In this document: one piece after another, positions 1-11,854 of the stretch
Position numbering within the stretch: the stretch's first letter is position 1
Layout of the letters: every line of letters starts with the position of its first letter
Assembly (NCBI GenBank): GCA_027943245.1
Contig: JANDJZ010000178.1
Span: 1 to 54,747 of the forward strand
Reading direction: 5' to 3'
Source: Acanthamoeba sp. SK_2022b
Taxonomy: Eukaryota > Discosea > Longamoebia > Acanthamoebidae
Length of the DNA: 54,747 nt
Program-made: the position numbers and the translations under genes
The notes under the pieces: model-generated
What the model was told of the DNA's origin: nothing
The model's input: only the letters and a program-made list of their open reading frames with translations
Databases searched by the model: none

Positions 1-290
1 CACGGCATTGTCGTCGGTCTCTCCTACCTCCATCCTCTCCCTCTTTTTACCCTCGTCAGTTGGTTGTAGTGCGACGTCGAACAAGCAAGTGGCTCCCACT
101 CGCGCGAATTATCCCGGCTGCTATTAGCGCGTGATCGCTGGTGGTCTCCAAGCTTCACTTCATTTTCTCGTCATGCGCCTGTCTAACATGTTTCAACCCC
201 CCTCGTGGTCGTTTTCGTTCTTTGTTTCGTTATTTCGTTTTTTTTTTGTTTTTTTGTTTGTGGAGACAAAAGTAAGCCTCGGCGGACTGC
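1..290. other. 3' flank without a recognised gene
   Basis: This stretch lies downstream of the coiled-coil gene on the minus strand. It holds a T-rich run at about 226-262 and no open frame that resembles a protein family. It probably contains the 3' untranslated region of that gene. Confidence 0.5.
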
Positions 291-2636
291 TCAGTCGTCG
301 GTGAGATCGATCATGACGGGCTGTGAGGGCGGAGGCGGACCCTTCTTGCCTCTCTTGGCCGAAGGGGGAAAATCTTCCTCTTCCTCCTCTTCATCTTCTT
401 CCTCGTCCTCCTCCTCCTCATCATCATCACCGGAGTGGCTGTATGATTCCTCCTCTTCCTCATCGGTTTTGGCGGGCCATCTCCTCTTGGCGGGGACTGA
501 CCTGTAGCCTTCACGCTCCTGCTCGTCCATGTTTTCTTCCTCCTCCTCCTCTTCGTCTTCGTCGTCCATCTTCCGTCTCCACCTGCTCACAGACTCTTCT
601 TCTTGCTCTTCTTCTTCTTCGTCGTCGTCGTCGTCTTCCTCTTCGTCGTCGCCTCTCTTCCTCGCTCTCCATCTCTGACTTTCTTCTTCCTCCTCCTCCT
701 CCTGTTCCCTCTCCGCCTGCTTCCTCTTCATCCGCTCTTTGAGTGCCTCCTTCGTCCTCACTTGCACCCTCCTTCCCTCTCCTTCCTCCTCCTCTTCGTC
801 TTCCTCCTCGCTTACGCTCGAGGCAGACTCATCTTCGACTTCCTCTTTCTTCTCCTCTTGTTTCGTCGCGGCAGTCTCCTCCCTCTCGGCTTCCCCTCTC
901 TTCGTCTCCTCCTCCCTCTCGCCCTTCTCCATCACATTTGTCTCCGCGGCCGCCGTCTCCGTGTCCATCGCGTCGGTCTCGACGCTCTCGCCCTCGCCTT
1001 CGTGAAGCGCCTCCTCCGAAGCGGCGGCTGCGGCTTCCTCGCCCGCCTCTGGCGCTGCGTCGGCTGCGAGCGTGGTCGGCTTCTCGCTGATGACGTTGTT
1101 GTCCTCATCCTCGTTTGCAGCCTCTTCGACTAACTCCTCTTGCACCATCTCCTCGTTTGAGTCTTCGGCCTCGAGATCACCTTCGTCGTCCTCTTCGTGC
1201 TCTGACTCTTCTTCTTCTTCTGCCTCCTCCTCTTCAACGCGCTTCCTCTTCACCGCGCGCTCCCGTTCCTTGATCATTGCAGCCTTCTTTGCTTCTTCTT
1301 GTTGCTGTTCCTGCTCGCGTTTCCGCCGCTCCTGCTCGTCGCGCTTCCGCGCGGCCTCGGCAGCCTCGCGCCGCACACGCTCGGCCTCGTGTCGGGCCAT
1401 GAGCTCTCTCCTCTCGCGTTCGCGGTCATCGTCCCACTTGCGCTTCTCCTGCCGTCGCTCGGCCTCCCACGCGCTCCTCTCGCTCTCGTGCGCGCTCAGC
1501 AGCTGTCGTCGCTGGGCCTCCCAGTCCCGGAGCGTCGCATCGCGCGCGGCCAGCTGCGCCTTGAGCTCCATAGCCTCGCGTTGCACGTTGGTCAGCGCCT
1601 CGCGTTGGTGGGCCAGTTCGTTGCGAGCGCTTTGAAGCTGTTGGGTGAGCAGCGCCCCCTGCCGCTTCTCCTCCATGAGCGTCATCTCGACGCGGTGAAG
1701 CTTCTGACGGTCACGGTCGCTCTCCTCGATCGCGCTGTCCACCTTCCGTCGCTTCACTCGCTCGTGTTCCACAACACCTGCTCGCACAAGCGCACCGTCA
1801 TGCGCGTAAGTCAGCAGTGCGACACAATGACCAACAACAACACAACATGAGAAGAAGGACCTCGGGCCTTGGAGAGGGTGCTCTGCAGCTTGTCCCCCTT
1901 CTGCCGTTCGCTAGCCAGCTTGCTGTTGGCCTCACTCAGCTCTGTCTTGAGCTTTTCCTGTGGCAGGGCGAGTGAGTGAGCGTGCAACCACCAATGGGTG
2001 CCGCGGCGTAGTATCATGCAATACCATTTCAATGCGCTGCCGACGATTCTCGTTACACAGGCGGGCAATCTCTTGCTCCTTTTCGCTCAGGCGGGGATCT
2101 CGAGCCGTAAGAGGGAGCCCTCCACGCTGTGGTGGACTCCCCCCAGCCGTCCTCAGCCTGATTTGCTCCTTTTCCTCACGGAGAGCGTCGATCTTGCGCT
2201 CCTGTAACTCGATTGTGCGGCTCAACCCTTCCAATTCAACGTGCGAAGCCTGCAATTCGGCGTCTGAGTGGGCCAATCGTTCCTCAGCCTCGTCCAATTC
2301 GTTTTGTAGCTTCACTGCGAGCTTCACCCACCGGTCGACATCCTGTCCAAAGTCGAGGTGCTGCACGTCTTCGGCGGTGATCTTGTGACCGTTACCACTT
2401 TCGAGACCGTCCATCACCGGATTGTGCTGATCGAGCTCGGCACGAACAAGCTGCTTCACCTCCTCCATCTGTTGATATAGCTTCTCCTTGTTCTGCTGCC
2501 GCAGTCGCTCCTCAATTTCTTCTACCAGCGCTGCCATTTGCTCCGCCTGAATAATCTCTTCCTCCTCTTCAACATCTGCAATATCTTCCTCGCCGTAATC
2601 TAGGCCTTCCTCGAGGGCAGATGGCACGCCGTACAT
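291..2636 (-). CDS. acidic coiled-coil protein with C-terminal SUMO-interacting-like motif
   Basis: Three exons (2636-2025, 1957-1861, 1777-291) join in phase to give about 731 residues. The first part starts MYGVPSALEEG and is rich in heptad-like Glu, Leu, Lys and Gln, predicted to form a long coiled coil through about residue 390. The second half is an extreme Glu/Asp run with short basic patches (KRGKKG). The last ten residues, QPVMIDLTDD, contain VMIDLT, which fits the hydrophobic core followed by acidic residues of a SUMO-interacting motif. I do not recognise the family. A nuclear, chromatin- or SUMO-linked role is inference only. Met 2636 is a minimal start: a pyrimidine-rich acceptor-like site about 25 bases upstream leaves room for an earlier exon. 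The head-to-head neighbour is the PAQR gene. Confidence 0.75.
370..1240. repeat. low-complexity Glu/Asp-coding tract
   Basis: Trinucleotide-like CTC/TTC/GTC purine-pyrimidine runs on the plus strand encode poly-Glu and poly-Asp on the minus strand. They also create long spurious open frames (poly-Ser, Leu/Phe-rich) in the other frames. It is coding low-complexity sequence inside the preceding gene. Confidence 0.8.
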
Positions 2637-2906
2637 GCTGTGCTCGATTACGATCAGATGCTGGCGGGAAAAAAAGGATTCAGAATCGAGCTGGTGCCTG
2701 ACGTGGCCGCACGCCTTAACCACTGCTGGGCGTTAACCGCGGAAAGCGGAAATTTCGATAGCTCCGGTCGCCGGAGCACTTGCCGTTTGGCCAACCCTTC
2801 TGCTGAGATCTTGCATCGTGAAGCTGCCCTGCCATCTGCCTCCCTTCGATTCCTCAATTCTTGTCACAATCTCTCTTTCATCCAGAATTGATCTTGCGTA
2901 AGGGTC

Positions 2907-4488
2907 ATGTGCTTTTTCTGCGCCAGGCGAGGCCTGCTGTCCGCTGCCGCCACCCCGTCCTCCTTCACAACCAACCACGCTTCGTCTAAGGTGAAGACGG
3001 GCCTCACGGGGGTGGGCTCTTCCCAGTTTGCGGCACCAACGTTCAAAATCACCGAAATCGATGAGCATCTCAAGTGGAACCCCTACATCTGGACCGGCTA
3101 CCGAGAAAACTACACGTTCGGCCAGTGCCTCTACAGCTTCTTCACCATCCACAACGAATCAGGTTCGCTGCCAGCCTCTATGCACGCTGCTTGTGCACGT
3201 GCGTTGGGACGTGACATTAACAGTGTCATGGTGGCCCAGTGAATGTGTGGAGCCATTTTGTAGCAGTGCTGGTGTTCGTGTGGGCCATGCGCCACACGCT
3301 GTTCGATGTCCTTCTTCCTACCACTCCGTTCCTTCACCAGGTGCACTCTCGCCCCACTTGCACCCGGCCACTCGCTAAACGCGCTCAAACTACTGGCTGG
3401 CACCAATCTCATTGTTGCCCTGTCTTCTCAGATGATCTGGGCGACGTTCTTCCTCACAGCCATCAGCTGCTTCGGCGGCTCGGCCATCTATCACCTCTTC
3501 TTCCCTCAATCCATCTCCGCCGTCTACTGGCTGGGCATTTTGGACTTTACCGGTACAGCGCCCTCTCGTGGCTCCTGCTCTGCTCCGCAATAAGTCGCGC
3601 ATTCCACGAGCCCACCCAACACACGAACCACATTTATGTGCACACAGGCATCGCTGCGTTGGTGCTGGGGAGTTACTTTCCTCCCGTGTTCTACGGCTTT
3701 CACTGCTTCCCCTTCTGGCAGCGATTGTACATCACATCCATCTCCCTCCTTGGTACCGTCACGTTGGTCGCGCCGTGGTTCCGCTTCTTCCACTCGCAGA
3801 GGTACGCGCTTGAGTCTGCCAAACTGTCTGCAGCACGCATGGGATGTGACCAGTCGCGCCCCTTCTTTGCTCAGGTACCTGGGCATACGAGTGAGCCTGT
3901 ACGCCATGGTGGCCGTCGCCGGTATTGTGCCGGCCGTGCATTCCTACTTCCTTCTCCAAACGCTTGCCTACGGTACGGGAGGCCTTGACCCAGCCCCGCG
4001 ATCGCATTGGCACGGGCAACTCTTGAATTTATGATATTCATAATTTATCTCTTTTTTGATTTTGTTAAACAAAAAAAAAATCTGCGCAGATGGCTCGTTT
4101 GATGAGGTGTACCATCGACTCTACGTCATGTACGGTCTGTACACTTTAGGTAACCTTTCGCCGATCCACAGTTCGTTCATCAGTAGTGGCTCGTATTACT
4201 CACAACGCAACGTGTGTACCTCTACGCGCACAGGGGTGTTCTTCTACATGTCCAAGTTTCCCGAGTCTCGATTCCCCGGCAAGTTCGACATCTGGGTACC
4301 TATCGATGCCTGAACACACCAGCTAACCGCCGTCGTGCTAACGGCCACGCTTGCTTTGCGCTTGCGATGGACAGTTCAACAGTCATCAGTGGTGGCACTT
4401 GCTGGTGGTGTGCGGGACTCTGGTGCACTGGAGCAACTGCCTGCTCATCTACGAGAACTACCTAGCGCTTCTCCCCACCTGTCCCTAA
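2907..4488 (+). CDS. PAQR-family seven-helix receptor/hydrolase (adiponectin receptor-like)
   Basis: Eight exons (2907-3162, 3240-3340, 3432-3552, 3648-3801, 3875-3972, 4090-4149, 4234-4295, 4375-4488) splice in consistent phase to 321 residues. The conserved entry motif ESVNVWSH leads into the helices. The zinc ligands of adiponectin receptors are all in place: H140 (SAIYHLF), D157 (ILDFTG), H288 and H292 (NSHQWWHLL). The H-to-D spacing of 17 and the last His pair spacing of 4 equal those of the family. Members are integral membrane proteins with ceramidase-like or receptor activity; the substrate here is unknown. The first Met is provisional because TTTTTCTGCGCCAG at about 2911-2924 could be an acceptor. 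A poly(A) signal AATAAA lies at 4502-4507. Confidence 0.92.
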
Positions 4489-4501
4489 CTGGAAAGCAAC
4501 A

Positions 4502-4507
4502 AATAAA
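4502..4507 (+). terminator. polyadenylation signal of the PAQR gene
   Basis: AATAAA sits 14 bases after the TAA stop of the PAQR gene. Confidence 0.55.
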
Positions 4508-4897
4508 ACAAAAACATAAATTGGCCAATCGCGAAAAGCAGGCTTCGCGAATGTTTGCTGAAAGGCCAACAGAAATGAACCGAACAGATGGGCTGTGGTC
4601 AGTGAGTGTTGTCTGTTTGGGTGGCATGGTGTTCCATGCTCTTGTTGGTGAGGCTGTAGTCAATTGTGGTGTGTGTGGTAGTGATTTGAGGTTGTGTCTC
4701 TCCTTTTTTGGGCTTTTTTATTTGTTTAAAGGACATTTGTTACATAGTGGGTTGCGCTTGTGGTGTATGTCACACACCTTGTTTGTAATAATGAGGTCAA
4801 AACAGCCTTGTACTGGTTGTGGTTTGTGGTGCCATTGATGCTCCACTTTGCTCCAGGGTGGCATTCCAGTCTCCTATATGTATGGTTGGCGATTTCT

Positions 4898-5063
4898 TGT
4901 TGGTGTTGTGGGCAATGGGTTTGTAATTGTTGCCAATCTAGGAGAGAAAAGAAAGATGTATTCTGTGTACAAGCAGGGGTACAAAAATGAAGAGACATGG
5001 AGAAATAAGGAAAGGAAGAAAGAGGAGAGAAATGAACGTGGAGACGAGTTGTTGTGTCCAACA
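4898..5063 (-). mobile_element. copia-type 3' LTR
   Basis: Read on the minus strand, this 166-base segment starts TGTTGG and ends CCAACA, a perfect six-base terminal inverted repeat of the TG...CA LTR type. Immediately upstream, at 5064-5073, is a purine-rich CTGCAGGGGAG, as expected of a polypurine tract. It follows directly on the decayed copia coding region. I found no matching second LTR in the window, so the element is 5'-truncated. Confidence 0.75.
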
Positions 5064-5073
5064 CTCCCCTGCA

Positions 5074-6023
5074 GATATAATGCATGTTGCAGATGAGTAG
5101 ATTTAGCTTGTGGCAAGAAGATAGATGAGGGCCACAAGGAAGTGCATGTGGTTGTATGCGCACAGGAAGCATGTGAGACAGACAATGGGGTAGAGGATGT
5201 CTGGGCATGTTGAGAGCGCAATGTAGAGGAGTGTGCCAATGATGGTTTGATACTTGAGTTTGAGGCAGTTGAGGACCCAGCGTGTGCTAATGGCTGAGTG
5301 GCCAGCTGGCAGTTTGACAAGTTCAGATGTGCTGTTGAGCACAAGGGCACTGAACTCCTTGTTTATGGCTTACTTGTCCTGTAGAGGCAAGCATAGGACT
5401 TCTTGAAGGCATGTAGGTGTAGGGCTGTAGTTGGCCTCAAGAAGGGCGTCCTTCATCTTGGCAACCGCTGCTAGAGTGTTGGCTGCGTGTGAGCTGGCAT
5501 GGGTGATCAACAGTTGTTTAGACAGCTTTGTTGTTGTGTAGTTGCTTCCCTTTGAGTGAGCTGGGGCAAAAATCTTGCGTCCAGAGTGGGAGGCGCTGAC
5601 CACTGCAGTGGTAGGAATCTTGTAGCCATTGTTCTTTGACATGTGAACGCTCAATGCAGGTGGTTCACTTGCTGGAGTGTCAGATTGAGAGATTGGAGCA
5701 GTTGGAGACAGTGTGGCCAAGTGCAGTGAATTGCTGTGTGGGGGATCTGCACAGTTGCTGGCCAGAGGGTTGCCATTGTTGGTAGGGTGTGATGACGTTG
5801 GTGTGTGGCTGGCAGGAGTGGCAGTTGGTGAGATCTGCTCCCCCAGCTCAACTGTGTGACCAATGGGCGGCAGGGGGCAGAAGTGAGGCATGCGTGCCAG
5901 GTTCATCAGCATGTGCTGAGCCTGGCTGCTCGTCAAATATGACATTGGGTCAAAGTGCATGCTCAGGAGCTGTGAAATGAGCTCAAGGCTACAGTTGTGG
6001 CTGTGGACTGGTTTTTTGTGCAC
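5074..6023 (-). mobile_element. decayed Ty1/copia polyprotein fragment
   Basis: In one minus frame, broken by a TAA near 5369, the sequence reads an integrase-RT linker rich in Pro/Ser/Thr, then NKEFSALVLNSTSELVKLP, GHSAISTRWVLNCLK and KYQTIIGTLLYIALSTCPDI. The middle motif matches the start of a copia reverse transcriptase (LPxGxxxIxxRWVxxxK). The last matches the segment just before RNase H (YxxxxGxLxYxxxxTRPDI). The catalytic part of the RT between them is missing, so this is an internally deleted, dead copy. Its LTR lies just downstream. Confidence 0.8.
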
Positions 6024-6203
6024 TCATTTCCAGGAATGCAGTGCAATCAATTAACCAGCTTTAGACAAGAAACAATTGTAATTTCAAGTTTACAAAATCT
6101 TTCATTTTATTGAAGTAAAAGTCAATGGAGAGGTGTAAAAAATGGAGGGTCGTTTTTTGTGTTGTGCAAATGCAGTTAAATTTACAGATGGGCTTACAAA
6201 ACC
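6009..6203. repeat. dispersed repeat family, copy 1
   Basis: This AT-rich block contains GTGCACTCATTTCCAGGAAT, then CAATTGTAATTT-like, GTCAATGGAGAGGTG and TTTACAGATGGGCTTACAAA blocks in order. The same blocks recur at 8392-8545, 20779-21005 and, in part, 22028-22116. Copy 1 abuts the DIRS fragment on its 3' side. Confidence 0.75.
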
Positions 6204-6289
6204 AATTTAGAAGGGTGAATATCATGGTCTTAATTTTTGGCGTAGCAAAAGGAAGTTATATTTACTGATGGGCTAACAAAACTCCCCTC

Positions 6290-6907
6290 ACACCAGCCCA
6301 GAACAAGGAGTTCCTGGGCCTGACACTTGACACGACCAGCATGCCAACCTTCCAAGTTCCTGCAAACAAGATATGGGCAGTGAAGGACATCAACTGCCCG
6401 CTGTGCAACCAGGGCAGGGATGGCCAGTCCACCAAGGGCCACGGTGGCCAGCCTGTGCACCTCTCTCACAAGGGCAGTCCTGCCAGCCCCACTACTCCTA
6501 CAAAATGTGGGTGGCCTGCTGGATCTCTGGGCAGCATGCACAGAGGGCTGGTCCTCTGGCGCCATTCACGCGCTGATGTTGGCTCTGGCACCATTGACCT
6601 GGCAATGCTACAGCCAACCTCAAGCACTTCCATGACTACTGCCACCAATGAGGCTGGCCTTTCCCACCACTGAGGAAGTGGGCATTGACATCACCGTCTT
6701 CACTCTGAAATCCTTCAGGAAGACTGGCATGATGGCTGGCCTCAATGTGGGCGTAGAACCAGATGCAGTCTTCAAGCTTGGCAGCTGGAGCTGCGCCAAC
6801 ACCTTCTGGCACCACTATGTCTCCTGTGTGGTTCCCAAGGCCTACACCAACCTCATCTTTGACTCCAGCACTGACAACAACAGCTCAGATTGCATTACTC
6901 CCAGTTA
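6290..6907 (+). mobile_element. DIRS-like retrotransposon fragment (RT end plus tyrosine recombinase)
   Basis: The plus strand reads KEFLGLTLDTTSMPTFQVP and NKIWAVKDINCPLCNQGRDG, the pattern that follows the YxDD box in DIRS-type reverse transcriptases. After a deletion, the frame from 6648 reads FTLKSFRKTGMMAGL, VFKLGSWSCANTFWHHY. This fits the catalytic C-terminus of a tyrosine recombinase (HxxR, then LGxWS, then the Tyr nucleophile). The first motif His is Lys here (LKSFR). RNase H is absent and frames change, so the copy is dead. DIRS elements use a recombinase rather than a DDE integrase. Confidence 0.7.
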
Positions 6908-8391
6908 ACAGAGGGAAGGAACACTCTGTGCTTAACCTTTTATTTATTATTTTTGGAAGAATCAAAATAAATAAGAAGTTAAACCCACCCACAGATTCAC
7001 AAGTAGGTGCTCATAGAGGTGATCCTTTGTTACAATCATGGGCATGTATATGTTGGAAGAATTGGGAGTGTGACAGCCAAACTGACATGCCACACAATAA
7101 ATGGTAAGTCCCTAGGCATGGCAATACTGAAGGTATCATCATTTCAGAAATTCGCCATCTTGTTTTCCAAAATACCATAGGTAGTTGTCTACTATCATGA
7201 ACACAACATGCCACACGCACTTATGGTTGACATAGTACATTCAGCTTATAAATGACTGGTGATCCATAATGGTTGTCCTCAACCATTGGTGTGAGGTTAA
7301 GTTGCTCTACTGCATATTCATATTGTAACATATACATATATGCAATACACATTGGTTTTGTCATTGAGCTGGACATACAAATATAAAGATTCACAGACCA
7401 TACAGACCATTTTCCATGACAAAGAACGTGAGCTTTGTGCTGGTCAATGTCCACCCCTTGTTTCATTATTGGATGTGCTTATAAGCCACACCAACAGCAG
7501 TCCACAGGCGTTCTGCTGGGTTTCATCCTTGCAACCTTCAGGGCATCAAAGATGCTGATCACTTGACCAAAGCCATTCTCAACTCACATATACAATATGA
7601 ATGGCAACATCAAAATGTGAGTAAAATTGGTGCAAGAGAAGAAATGGTTGTTTAAGCATTGCAATAGATAATACATAATGCAAATCATTGAAACTTAACA
7701 TTTATAAATCAAAAACCAGGGTACTTGTGAGTAGTGTGCACTTGAGAAAGCAGAGAAAAGATACTGCTGAAGCAGTGGAATGCAACAACAAACACTACAA
7801 TAAAAAAACAGAAAACAACTCGATGAAACAAGGTAGGAAACTCAGATGCTTTGCAAGGAGGAATGCATGCTCAACAATGGAAAGCCCAAGTATCTGGTCA
7901 TTGATGGCAACCATCACGTGGATGCTGCACACACAGCAAATCCTGGCCAGAAATTTTCCTGGTTATGTGACATTGCTGACATATGTCTCTGCTTGTCTTG
8001 TTACCGATGTTATTAGAATGCTGCCAAAAAGGAATACTGGGTCATGCAGGGCGGACACAAGCAGATCCTCTGGGACTAATTTCTGAACACCAGAGTAAGC
8101 ATCCCCTCCAAAGCTGGAGTGCATATATGTGATTTCAACCTCCATGCCTTACAAACATTGATTGCACATGTGAAAACCTGTGTTTGCAGCCCTCAACTGC
8201 CCACCTTTACAATGCCAACCGCAAGGCAGCCTATCAGAAATTGCAAAACTACACCAGTATCATCCAGAATCTGGAGTTACTCTACACCAGCATGGGTGTG
8301 CCATGCCATTCACCCCACTCTACCTCCAAAATCTGGTAACTACAGACAAGGCTTTCCTCAGTACCATTCATAACCTTCTCTATTATCAAAT
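6908..8391. other. CpG-poor region with no recognised gene
   Basis: AT-rich sequence with only short open frames. One plus frame around 7880-8080 contains KYLVIDGNHH and WVMQGGHKQILWD and may be a decayed transposase segment, but I cannot assign it. A minus frame at 7221-7466 is open without recognisable motifs. Confidence 0.4.
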
Positions 8392-8640
8392 GAAGAAACA
8401 ATTGTAATTTTAAGTTTACAATATTTTAGGTAGAGTAATTGTTTGTTAGCAATAAAATGGATTTTAATGAGGTAAAATTTCTCATTTTATCGACGTAAAA
8501 GTCAATGGAGAGGTGCAAAAAATAAAGGGTCGTTTTTTGTCATGACTTAATGCTGCACTGTCATGCATGTGCAGGTGGTGTGTTTGCACCTGCCTCATTG
8601 CCTGCTTTTGATTCAGCACACATGCTTGCTTGCCACCACC
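8392..8640. repeat. dispersed repeat family, copy 2, with shared 3' extension
   Basis: The block from 8392 to about 8539 matches copies 1 and 3. The following CATGACTTAATGCTGCACTG stretch and the CACACATGCTTGCTTGCCAC block recur at about 21508-21630. The repeat unit is therefore longer than the core and has been broken up differently in the two islands. Confidence 0.75.
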
Positions 8641-9048
8641 AGTGGTCATGTGTGGTCTGTGGCACTCCAGGATGGGACTGGTGCCGTGCCCTTCCCTGAG
8701 GGGGTGACTCCATAGCTGTTTCTATGTTTTTATTAGGTATGTGGGCTGGGCATGGTGCTAAGTAGTTGTAGCTGGTCTTGAAGTGCGTGGCAATGCTAAG
8801 CCAATGTCAGCACCAGGACGCGCCTGTAAGTAACATAAGCAATGATACTTGTTGTTTGCTTGAAATGATGCCAGCCAAGTTGCTTTGCCTGGTGCTTGGC
8901 CAGCTCACCTCCAGCCATGCTTGTGACAGTGTGTGCTTATCACAAGGAGAGAGACACTTCTGTTGTTTTTACTATTTAAATTATTATTCACTCAGTCAGA
9001 TGGTTGACTGGATACTGAAAATAAATAGTAAAAACAATCCCTGTATTT
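8641..9048. other. no gene seen
   Basis: CpG-poor intervening sequence between a repeat copy and a tandem repeat. I see no coding motif. Confidence 0.4.
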
Positions 9049-9210
9049 GGAGTCCTTTCCTCTTCATCAAGCGAGCAAGTAGAGATGGAGAGAGAGAGAG
9101 AGAGAGAGAGGGACACTTCTGTGTTGTTGTTTATGGAGTCCTTTCCTCTTCATCAAGCAAGCAAGAAGATAGAGAGAGGGAGAGGGACACTTCTGTGTTT
9201 TTCTTTACAG
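9049..9210. repeat. two-copy tandem repeat with (GA)n core
   Basis: Two units of about 85 bases share GGAGTCCTTTCCTCTTCATC, a GA-rich core (longest run about 9088-9112) and GGGACACTTCTGTGT. A shorter relative of the 3' part precedes them at about 8945-8965. Confidence 0.75.
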
Positions 9211-10275
9211 AGTCGCTTCAAAGTTGCATTCAGCATCAGAGTTGGCTGAGTCTGAGTCCTCAGGCACCTCAACGTCAAGAATGATGTCAGTGTATCCTCT
9301 TGCATTACATTGCAGCCGCATAGTGCCACCAGAAGGTTTCTGCACTGTGCCAGCCAGGTGGTCCACACCACCAATTCCACATTATCCCCCAGATGAGCTT
9401 GAGGCAGCCATAGAAGTTAATGCAGGCCAGCACAATGCAGCAGTTTTCAGCATGCTGGTCAGGCACTGCCATGGGGCAGGCTTGTGAGGCATTACAATGC
9501 ATACATGAGGGAGATGCTGGGCACCTTGGTAGCCCTTGTCTGCAAGCTGTAGCCAGTAGGGGTGATTAGCTGTCTGCTCCCTCTCCTCTGGCATCTTCCA
9601 AAGCTTCTTGGTCCAACTATGGACATTCTGCCAGTAGATTTCAAAGTCATGGCACACTCCAGGATGGCCACTGCTTATCCTCATTGCCACACCTGACTTT
9701 GGTGCATGGCTGACTTCTGATTTCAGGCAGTAGAGCTTGTGCTTCCCAGAGTACATCAGCTTTACTTCCCCTACACCCAGATACCAATTTATAACAAATT
9801 GTGATAAATTGAAGAAAGATGTGTACCATGCCTGCCAAGCAGACAGTTGCACTGCTGCACAGTGCAGTCAGTGATGAATGCAGCTTCAGGGAAGTTATCA
9901 CTCACCCATCCACACTCCTCACCAGGTCGTAGTACTGGTTGAGGTGGGTTAGGGCAATGCAACAAAGATTGAAGAGATGAACATACCACTGCTTTGTAGA
10001 GTTGAGTTGGCGCCCACACACTCAGGAACTCACCAGCAATGGCCTCTGGCTCTCTTCCACTCTTGTAGTGGTTGAGCAGAAAATAAAATGCATCAAATGC
10101 ACTAATTTTGCTCTTCCACCCATGCCCACTCCAGGCCATTCACATTGCATCTGCCCTGATTTGCCACAAGCCCATGAGCTTGTTGAAGGTGAAGTTGGTG
10201 AACACCATTGTCGTTTCATTTGCCTGAGTTGTGGTTACCATCTTCAGCTGACCCAAGATGATGATGCTCTCCTCC
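9207..10275 (-). pseudogene. PIF/Harbinger-type DDE transposase, decayed copy 1
   Basis: Minus-strand frames, shifted several times, read FDAFYFLLNHYKSGREPEAI, AAFITDCTVQQC, KLMYSGKHKLYCLKSEV, HPGVCHDFEIYW and LQLADKGYQGAQ. They finish with the helical INFYGCLKLIWGI end and an acidic tail. These are the three acidic catalytic positions (D in FITD, HD, and D in ADKGYQG) and the spacing of the DDE superfamily endonuclease 4 domain. Frameshifts and stops make it nonfunctional. It was probably mobilised with a small Myb-like partner, which I do not see. Confidence 0.8.
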
Positions 10276-11854
10276 TCTTCAAGTGTTCATGGTTTGCATG
10301 GTTTTGGAGTAACAGAAAGAGAGCAAAAGGAGTGTGGTTCATAACTTTTCTATAGACCTTATGCAGGCAAACAGAGTAATTTGGAATACACACAGATGTG
10401 CTGACACACACAGTCACCACACAAGCTGTGAGAGATTGCTCAGACAAAACAGGATCAACGAAACTGAGCAGAATCACAAGAACTCATGGACTTCAAGAGA
10501 TGTCTTGTACTCTATAAAAGATTGTCAATTTAAGTTAGCTCTGTTTAATTGATTTAGGTCACATCATTATTCATCAAACAATCCCCTTCTCATGATGGCA
10601 GCAGCAGTTGCAGAAGAGGCATGTGAAGAGGAACTAGGCTGTGGTGAGGAACTAAATCTAGAGGCAGAATCAAAAGATGAAGTCTTCTGTTGTGCCACTA
10701 GCCCCAATATGAATGGCTTTAAATTCCGATCAATGGCGCTCATCACAACAAGGTTGGGGGGTCAGGTTGGGCGGCCGGCCACGGGCGGCGGTGGGCGGTC
10801 AGGTTGGTTGGCGGGCTCATCAATTGATATGTCATCAAAGGGATCCCAGTACTGTTTGTACTTTGTGTTGAGGTGGTCAATCAGCTCTTCAATGTTAACT
10901 TGGAGTGCCTTCTTCATCTTGTGGTATTCCTCCCAGCTCATGACATTCCAAATGAACTTGTTCCCCACACATCATCTCCCTTCTTCCAGTAATCAGCTTC
11001 ACTGGCAAGAGGGGCAAAGCCCATAATGAGAGAGATGGCAAGAAAGCTGAGGAGAGAAGAAAAGGTGAAGTTGATGGCCTAGTGGTGACTGCATGGTGGA
11101 GATGTCTGCTGCTCTCTAGCCTCCTTTTGCTTTGTCTCTTGATTGTGGAATGATGCTGGTCTTGAAGATGTTGGAGAAGAAGAGAAGGAAGAGATGGAGC
11201 TGTTACTCCATTGCTGCTGTGGGGATGTTCTTTGGCCCACCAACACCTGAATTCTCCCTTGAGGGCAAGCTGCACCTTTCATTGCTCCATCCCTCTGCCT
11301 CTCTGTGCTTGCTCTTTTGCTTCACATATCTTCTTTCTCTTCTGTGCTGTTGCTTTCAAGGCATCTTCTTCAGTCTCCTCACAAGCCACCACTGAGGGTG
11401 CTGCTGCTGCAGGTGCCACTGCTGAGGATGCCACTGAGGGTGGACCTGGACAAGAATTTTTATATTATTTTTCAATACTTAAATCTATACATCATTCATA
11501 ATATATCAGGAAAAGGGAGTTTTTTTCTGAAATAAGAGGCATACCTGTAGCTTCTTTGCCTTTTTCTCTGGGCATAGGGCCTTATTACATTCTTTAAGTT
11601 CCCTTTTGCACAGTGAACACCTGTGTGTTGTTCTTTTCCTCCTCTCTCACTCCATCAACTTTTTCACCCTGGGGCTTTCACCATTGCTGTCAGTTACAGC
11701 TGCGAAATTTATTGTCAACAACTATGCCAAAAATTGCAAGGGGGTGGGGATGAGTCACTGCCCAAGCTTAAGACTTATGCTTGCAATGGTGAAACAGTTC
11801 ACTGAACAAGGACCAAACACGCAGAATAGACTTGGGGGAAATTGATAAAAACAT
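10276..11854. other. transposon-derived sequence, unassigned
   Basis: The best open stretch is on the minus strand at 10762-10968, with NKFIWNVMSWEEYHKMKKAL and WDPFDDISIDEP, which look coding but match no family I can name. It could be the second gene of the Harbinger element on either side. The rest is CpG-poor and shows only short frames. Confidence 0.35.

Noticed and set aside
205..1850. Long plus-strand frames rich in Ser, Leu or Phe
   Set aside because: They are the reverse of the poly-Glu/Asp coding tract and have no family motifs.
7688..8086. 132-aa plus frame as a gene
   Set aside because: It lies in CpG-poor repeat DNA, changes frame with a neighbouring segment, and matches no family I can name.
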